A DNA stretch of 64,000 nucleotides from Xenopus tropicalis. Taxonomy: Eukaryota; Chordata; Amphibia; Anura; Pipidae. Below, piece by piece: positions 36,944 through 45,900 of the stretch. Each line of letters starts with the position of its first letter. Position 1 is the first letter of the stretch. The notes below the pieces were generated by a model. It saw only the letters and a list, made by a program, of their open reading frames with translations. It had not been told where the DNA came from and searched no databases. The DNA is taken from assembly GCF_000004195.4 (NCBI RefSeq), contig NC_030683.2, forward strand, positions 6,251,345 through 6,315,344, read 5' to 3'. Made by a program: the position numbers and the translations under genes.

Positions 36944-39900
36944 TATACACACACACACACACATGCTGAGTGGCAGCTCGGGCACAACTAGATAACCTCT
37001 CTATCTGTCCTTGTGTGAATGAATGGAGGGCAAAGGCTGTGGCACAAACTGGCAACATAAAACACAAGGGCCTTGAGTAAATATTGTTTTATATTTGCAG
37101 CATAGTTTTCCTTATCATTCTTCCGCTGAGCTGATTCCACTCAACTATTTCCCCTTCGCTGTGACGCAGCAGTGAAGAAAACTGTCAGATTATCCTGGGC
37201 TGTCAGGCTCAATTTATTTAGCTGTGCGAAATGTGCCCGCTCAGGGGCATCTGGGGAATGTAGCTGAAAGCATTAAAGGGACACTGCCATGATATTTATG
37301 TATAAATGACACTGTTACACAGCAAATAATTCCCTGCCATTTAACCTTTTATTCTTGTACCAACAAATGTATTTGTAGCTGTAATATTGGTGTGTAGGCG
37401 CCATCTCAGTGCATTGTGCCTGAGTCTGAGCTTTCAGCCAGCGCTACACATTAGAACTGCTTTCAGCTAACCTATTGTTTCTCCTACTCCCATGTAACTG
37501 GAGGAGTCCCAAGCCGGACTTGGATTTCTTACTATTGAGTGCTATTCTGATACCTACTGGGAGCTGCTATCTTGCTCCCTTCCCATTGTTCTGCTGATCG
37601 GCTGCTGGGGGTGAGGGGGGGGGATATCACTCCAACTTGCAGCGCAGCAGTAAAGTGTGAGTGAAGTTTACGAGCACAGGTCACATGGCTGTGGCACCCT
37701 GGGAAATGAAGAATATGGCTAGCCCCATGGGAAAAACAGATTACAATGCAGGATTCTGCGGGAGATGCTCTATTAACTGATGGGTTTTGTAACAAAGATG
37801 TTTCCCCTGACAGTATCCCTTTAGGTTCAGACAGTGGCTGGATATGGGCTCTTTCCCTTTAACTGTGTGACATGGTTCTGGCTTTCAGCCACTGCTTTAC
37901 CTTCAGCTCCCTGTGCACAAGAAATGATACAAGAGTTGCTAGTGGCCACTGCACTGAGACAATGCTACAATTACAGAAAATATACATTTATTAATAATAT
38001 AAAGGTCAAGGTAACTTACTATGTTACTATGTATTTAATCCTGACCATTGGCTGCACTGCATTTTTTCTACAATCCTTCCTTATTGTACCATTACGCAGA
38101 GCTTTAACAGCAGTTCTGCACCCACATTAGCCACAGTCGGAGTTGCCCATACCCATCAGGCACTCGGGGGCCCTGCGTCTATTCATTTTCACCCTAAATG
38201 TAGGCGGCAGATAGGAATGAGGGATAATGGAAGAAATGATTGTGAATGGCAGATTTAGATGATTATCTGACACCGTCTGTTTGCAGAATTTCACAGCTTC
38301 TCAGCGATTTTAGCAGAGCTATTTTTATTCCCCTCCCGGAGGAAACGGCAGCAGATAACAGGCAGCAGATTATCCGCAGCGGGGCCGCCGTATTATTGCC
38401 CGGGTCAAACCATTTCAGCTCCCAGATTTCCGCCCGCCGTGTATCATGGCGTATACAGGGGCCCAATGCCCGCTAATAACAACGCTCACCGGTTTCTCGA
38501 TCCGGGAAATTCCCAACCGGATATGATTTTTAATATCACTGAAAAGTCAATAAAACTCCTCGGTGGCGTCGCGAGTCATGAGGTTTATTTTAAACTACTT
38601 TTTATTGGTTTAAATAATACAAAAACATAAGAACCAGGGCGTTTTGGGGGAGGGGAGCGCTGCCTAGAAAAGTATCCTATAAGAATTGATATAACATGAG
38701 TATAAAAATGTAGGTCGCTATAAAAATATATTGCATAAACAGCTCATATATAAAACCCCGCTTCATCTAAATAAACCATTTTCATATAAATATACTTGTT
38801 TAGTAGTATGTGCCATTGGGTAATCCTAAATAGGAAACTGCCATTTTAAGTACTAAGGGCCGCCCCCTGGGATCATAGGAGTCACAGTGCACACAAACAA
38901 GCCAAGGCACACATACATGCTAGGCCCCATCAGCCAATGAATGGGCAGACTTCTGCCTTTTGCTCCCACACTACTTCCTGTTACAGTTAGAGCTGCATCA
39001 CTTCCTGTCAGCTGATCTCTGAGGGAGCACACAGCCCATCACTAAATGGCGGCTCAAGGGAAAGGATGTAAAAGGGCAATATTTACTGATATATATATTC
39101 CAGTTTGGGGAGATTCTTTAATAGGTCACTTAATACGATAAAAACTGTTGGTTAAGTATTCATTCTGGGGGTTTAGTTTCCCTTTAAAGGGGACATATTG
39201 TGTGAATGAATTGTACTCTTCTAAATATAGAGGGAATGCGCTTTAAAAAGTAGTATTTTGGGCTACACCCATCTGTGTCACTTCCTGTTGCCTCCTTTGC
39301 CAGGCTGTGCAGGGGGGCGGCGGCACTGTAGGGTAGAAACCAATCAGCAGCTAGGCTGACCTGATAGGGAACTGAAGCCTGTCTGTGCTTGTGTGACTGC
39401 AGGGGCTGTGATTGGCTACTCCCCTCCTACTGTGCTTCTGGCAGGGACTGTTAGGACACGCCCACCGCAGACTTTGCCCAGTGCTTTTCCATTCCCTATC
39501 TGATCCCCCATGTTCCTCTATGAGGGGGCGGCCATATTTGTGCAGCAGGAGTCCGTTAGCATTAGAAGCTATAACTGACTAGGTTCAACACTTCAAGTAA
39601 CAAAATGGGGCCAATCAGCCAAAAACGATCAACATGATCTATAGGTAACTTTAATTTAATTAATAGGTTTTTTTTTTGTGTGTCGGTATCACTTTAAATC
39701 CCTCCACACTTGGCGTTTATCAAAGGGTTTCAATGATAAGAAGGGTTAATACTGGTTAACCCCTGTTCTAAGGAAATGAGCATCATGACTTACGGGAAAT
39801 TAAAGGGAAACTAAGCCCTGTTTAGAGTATATTTTCCCCTTACTAAGTACAGTTTCCATCAGATAAGACATGAAACGCGGCATGCAGGGCTTGAGGCGGC

Positions 39901-42900
39901 GGCTCTTGCGCACAAATCCTTCATTTTGCCTGTAATTAACCCAATGCAATCTGCTCTATGGGCTGAAATAGTCAGCGACTCGGCTCATCCCTGCTCCCAA
40001 AGTAATCATCGTTTTGCCTTTGCTTAGCTACAAAGCCATGGGAAATCCATCAGGGAGACCTGCTTTTACATAATCTCTGCGGCTAATGATGATTGCTTGC
40101 TAGCTGGAAATAGCACTGAGCTGCCACTAACTTCTATTATTAGCAGAATTTACTGGTCCGGCCAGCACTCTGGCCAACGCACTGGTACTGACCGGGTACT
40201 CAGGGGGCTCCCAAACTGCAGCTGGGACTGGGCTTAACTGTCTTATATTCGTTGGTTTGTGAATTATTCAGGGGGTGCTTCTGGGCCGGCTAGCATCAGA
40301 ACTACTGCCGCCTCCCCTCACCCCCACACTTGCCTCTATTGCTTAAAGGAACAGTAATGCCAAAAAGTGAAAGTGTTGTAAAGTAATTCAAATATAATGT
40401 ACTGTTGGTATAAGTGGGGTGTTTGCTACAGAAACCCTTCTACAAATACCCTGAAATACCATAAACCAATACCAGCACAGGTATTCCCCTGTACTAAGCA
40501 CAATTCAGCAGGAACAGCCCCCTAAGTTTGCTCATAGCCTGTACAGAGAGATACCATAAAACTATGGCACATAGGCATTCCCCTGTACTAAGCACAATTC
40601 AGCAGGAACAGCCCCCTAAGTTTGCCCATAGCCTGTACAGAGAGATACCATAAAACTATGGCACATAGGGATTCCCCTGTACTAAGCACAATTCAGCAGG
40701 AACAGCCCCCTAAGTTTGCTCATAGCCTGTACAGAGAGATACCATAAAACTATGGCACATAGGGATTCCCCCGTACTAAGCACAATTCAGCAGGAACAGC
40801 CCCCTAAGTTTGCTCATAGCCTGTACAGAGAGATACCATAAAACTATGGCACATAGGGATTCCCCTGTACTAAGCACAATTCAGCAGGAACAGCCCCCTA
40901 AGTTTGCTCATAGCCTGTACAGAGAGATACCATAAAACTTTGGCACATAGGGATTCCTCTGTACTAAGCACAATTCAGCAGGAACAGCCCCCTAAGTTAG
41001 CTCATAGCCTGTACAGAGAGATACCATAAAACTATGGCACATAGGGATTCCTCTGTACTAAGCACAATTCAGCAGGAACAGCCCCCTAAGTTAGCTCATA
41101 GCCTGTACAGAGAGATACCATAAAACTATGGCACATAGGCATTCCCCTGTACTAAGCACAATTCAGCAGGAACAGCCCCCTAAGTTTGCTCATAGCCTGT
41201 ACAGAGAGATACCATAAAGCTATGGCACATAGGGATTCCCCTGTACTAAGCACAATTCAGCAGGAACAGCCCCCTAAGTTTGCTCATAGCCTGTACAGAG
41301 AGATACCATAAAACTATGGCACATAGGGATTCCCTGTACTAAGCACAATTCAGCAGGAACAGCCCCCTAAGTTTGCTCATAGCCTGTACAGAGAGATACC
41401 ATAAAGCTATGGCACATAGGGATTCCCCTGTACTAAGCACAATTCAGCAGGAACAGCCCCCTAAGTTTGCCCATAGCCTGTACAGAGAGATACCATAAAA
41501 CTATGGCACATAGGGATTTCCCTGTACTAAGCACAATTCAGCAGGAACAGCCCCCTAAGTTTGCCCATAGCCTGTACAGAGAGATACCATAAAACTATGG
41601 CACATAGGGATTCCCCTGTACTAAGCACAATTCAGCAGGAACAGCCCCCTAAGTTTGCTCATAGCCTGTACAGAGAGATACCATAAAGCTATGGCAGTAT
41701 AGGGATTAATGGAATGTAAATCCACACGCTGAATAATGTATTAGTACAAATGAGTTGTGTACTTCACTCCAATGATAATCACTCATTCCCATCAACCATA
41801 ATTACCAGTCCTTAGATTACAGCCCACAATTTACCCACAGACCCCAGTGGGGTACACGCAGACAACCCACCCGCTGTTTCACCTTCCCCCTGTACTAGAG
41901 GAGAGAGGGGGCAATTTCACCATATGACAAAGAAATATGAGTGTATGAGTAATACAGCGCTGCTGGCTGAACCAATCAGGTAATACCCTTGAATGTTCCC
42001 AAAGTCACATATTTATATCTGAGAGTGATAACCCGCCTGTTAGCTCCGTGGGAAGTCGCTGGAGCCGTTTCTGACAATGAATTCTCTATTTTTGCTGGCA
42101 AGTCAGAACCACAACAAACAGCAATGTGCTGCCGACATGCTTGGTGCCAATCAGATACAGACTCACTGCCTCCCCCTCTAACCCTGTCAGTCACTGACCC
42201 CTGCAGCCCTGCCTGCCTGGCAAATCTCTCTATAGGCACCACTTTCTGTTTCCTAGGCTGCAAAAGGTTAACATAGAGACAAGTGGTCCAGAAAATGAGC
42301 TCCTTATAGCAATGGGGAGATGCCTTCACTGATTCACTTATACCATGGGACACATACTAATTATGGGTAAGGGGAAGAGGTCTTTGTAAAAAGGAAACAG
42401 TTCAGTGTAAAAATGAAACTGGGTAAAATAGACAGACTGCACAAAAATAGGCAAAATTGTCATCTATAAAGGCTGGAGTGGGCAGATGTCTAACGTAATA
42501 GCCAGAACACTACTTCCTGCTTTCTGAACTCTTAGTTAGTCAATTAGTAAGGGGGGGGGGCACATGGGACAAAACTGTTCAGTTAGTTTGTGAGCACTCA
42601 GGTCAGATTCAAATGCAAACTAACTGTCAGTTATGCGCCATGTGCCCCTCCTCAAGTCACTGATTGGTTACTGGAAGCAGGAACAGGTGGGTGGAACTAG
42701 TGGGGTTTTCAGAGAAATTCCTCAATAAATCAGCCTGAAACACCACTTTTTAAAGCTCTTTCCTTTTATATGAAGATGAGTACAATACCCCCTAGGACAT
42801 AGGTACCAAGCAAGGGCCACCATAGGTACCAAGCAAGGACCACCCCCTAGGGCCAGCATAGGTACCAAGCAAGGGCCACCCCTAGGCCAGCATAGGTACC

Positions 42901-45900
42901 AAGCAAGGGCCACCCCTAGGCCAGCATAGGTACCAAGCAAGGACCACCCCCTAGGGCAAGCATAGGTACCAAGCAAGGACCACCCCCTAGGGCAAGCATA
43001 GGTACCAAGCAAGGGCCACCCCTAGGCCAGCATAGGTACCAAGCAAGGGCCACCCCTAGGGCCAGCATAGGTACCAAGCAAGGGCCATCCCTAGGCCAGC
43101 ATAGGTATCAAGCAAGGGCCACCCCCTAAGGGCCAGCATAGGTACCAAGCAAGGACTACCCCCCTAAGGGCCAGCATAGGTACCAAGCAAGGACTACCCC
43201 CCTAAGGGCCAGCATAGGTACCAAGCAAGGACTACCCCCTAAGGGCCAGCATAGGTACCAAGCAAGGGCCACCCCCTAGGGCCAGCATAGGTACCAAGCA
43301 AGGGCCACCCCCTAGGGCCAGAATAGGTACCAAGCCAGGGCCACCCCCTAGGGCAAGCATAGGTACCAAGCAAGGGCCACCCCTAGGCCAGCATAGGTAC
43401 CAAGCAAGGACCACCCCCTAGGGCAAGCATAGGTACCAAGCAAGGGCCACCCCTAGGCCAGCATAGGTACCAAGCAAGGACCACCCCCTAGGGCAAGCAT
43501 AGGTACCAAGCAAGGGCCACCCCTAGGCCAGCATAGGTACCAAGCAAGGAACACCCCCTAGGGCAAGCATAGGTACCAAGCAAGGGCCACCCCTAGGCCA
43601 GCATAGGTACCAAGCAAGGGCCACCCCTAGGGCCAGCATAGGTACCAAGCAAGGGCCACCCCTAGGCCAGCATAGGTATCAAGCAAGGGCCACCCCCTAA
43701 GGGCCAGCATAGGTACCAAGCAAGGACTACCCAAGGGCCAGCATAGGTACCAAGCAAGGGCCACCCCCTAGGGCCAGCATAGGTACCAAGCAAGGGCCCC
43801 CCCTAGGGCCAGCATAGGTACCAAGCAGGGCCCCCCCTAGGGCCAGCCAGGTACCAAGCAAGGGCCACCCCTAGGCCAGCATAGGTACCAAGCAAGGGCC
43901 ACCCCCTAGGGCAAGCATAGGTACCAAGCAAGGGCCACCCCTAGGCCAGCATAGGTACCAAGCAAGGGCCACCCCTAGGGCCAGCATAGGTACCAAGCAA
44001 GGGCCACCCCTAGGCCAGCATAGGTATCAAGCAAGGGCCACCCCCTAAGGGCCAGCATAGGTACCAAGCATACCCCCCTAGGTAGGTACCAAGCAAGGGC
44101 TACCCCCTAAGGGCCAGCATAGGTACCAAGCAAGGACTACCCCTAGGGCCAGCATAGGTACCAAGCAAGGGCCACCCCCTAGGGCCAGCATAGGTACCAA
44201 GCAAGGGCCACCCCTAGGGCCAGAATAGGTACCAAGCAAGGGCCACCCCCTAGGGCAAGCATAGGTACCAAGCAAGGGCCACCCCTAGGCCAGCATAGGT
44301 ACCAAGCAAGGACCACCCCCTAGGGCAAGCATAGGTACCAAGCAAGGACCCAGGGCCAGCATAGGTACCAAGCAAGGCCACCCCTAGGCCAGCATAGGTA
44401 CCAAGCAAGGGCCACCCCCTAGGGCAAGCATAGGTACCAAGCAAGGGCCACCCCCTAGGCCAGCATAGGTACCAAGCAAGGGCCACCCCTAGGGCCAGCA
44501 TAGGTACCAAGCAAGGGCCACCCCTAGGCCAGCATAGGTACCAAGCAAGGGCCACCCCTAGGGCCAGCATAGGTACCAAGCAAGGGCCACCCCTAGGCCA
44601 GCCATAGGTATCAAGCAAGGGCCACCCCCTAAGCCTAAGGGCCAGCATAGGTACCAAGCAAGGTACCCCACCCCTAGGGCCAGCATAGGTACCAAGCAAG
44701 GGCCACCCCCTAGGGCCAGCATAGGTACCAAGCAAGGGCCACCCCTAGGGCCAGCATAGGTACCAAGCAAGGGCCACCCCCTAGGGCCAGCATAGGTACC
44801 AAGCAAGGGCCCCCCCTAGGGCCAGCATAGGTACCAAGCAAGGGCCACCCCCTAGGGCAGCATAGGTACCAAGCAAGGGCCACCCCTAGGGCCAGCATAG
44901 GTACCAAGCAAGGGCCACCCCTAGGGCCAGCATAGGTACCAAGCAAGGGCCACCCCTAGGGCCAGCATAGGTACCAAGCAAGGGCCACCCCTAGGGCCAG
45001 CATAGGTACCAAGCAAGGGCCACCCCTAGGGCCAGCATAGGTACCAAGCAAGGGCCACCCCTAGGGCCAGCATAGGTACCAAGCATTTTATTTAACAGAT
45101 CCCATACCTGTACTGATTTTCTACCTCTCAGCTCCTGTGTTCACCCCCACCGTATATATTGAATCAAACGCCTGTGACGCTGACCCAATATACACCGGTG
45201 TCGCTTGTGCCCTTGGGCAATCAGCTGTCGGGCTTCTCACAGCGCCAAGTGCTTAACAACAAACAGAGCTGGGCACTTTTGCTGAGGAGAAATAAACAAG
45301 AACCTCAGGGAGCAAGAATAAACAGGCTTTCGCCTGCTACAGACTGGCACTAATAAGATACAATGGGGTGGTTTCTATCTAAAGCCACATAATAGGTTTT
45401 TGGGGAGTGTTGTGAAAACAGCCTTTATTTTACAACATGTAGTAGTTTATGTGTATACATACATTGGCTTGTTGGGCAAGCCTGTGGCATCCCTGGGCTC
45501 CTAGATCCAATCTACAATCAGGAATAACTGGAGATGAAGCAGGGGGAGGGGGGGGGCAGGGGTATATGCAGCGTCTAAAATCCAGGTGGGCCTCTGCGGC
45601 CCAGATCCGATCCCCCCCAGGGAACTCCTGCGATCTGCAGTCTCCCTCCCCCGACGAACTGTTTCTTTTAAGGAGGGGGGCGGAAGGTGTTGGGGGCCGG
45701 AAGGTGCTGGGGGCCGGAAGGTGCTGGGGGCCTTGGCGGGGGGGGGAGGGGAGTGGAGGCGGCAGGGGTCATTGGTAGGCCCTGCACCCCCCAGTCCAGC
45801 CCTGAGTATAGGGGGCCCAGTAAAAGCCTAATTAAAGGGGTTGTGGTTTAAGTATGATACAAAAAGTTATATTCTGAGACAAATTGCAACTGGTCTTCAC

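Noticed and set aside
42722..44946. [13 protein letters not shown] repeat protein frames up to 161 aa
   Set aside because: They are translations of the ~37-bp minisatellite, with changing frame and no start, splice or promoter context.
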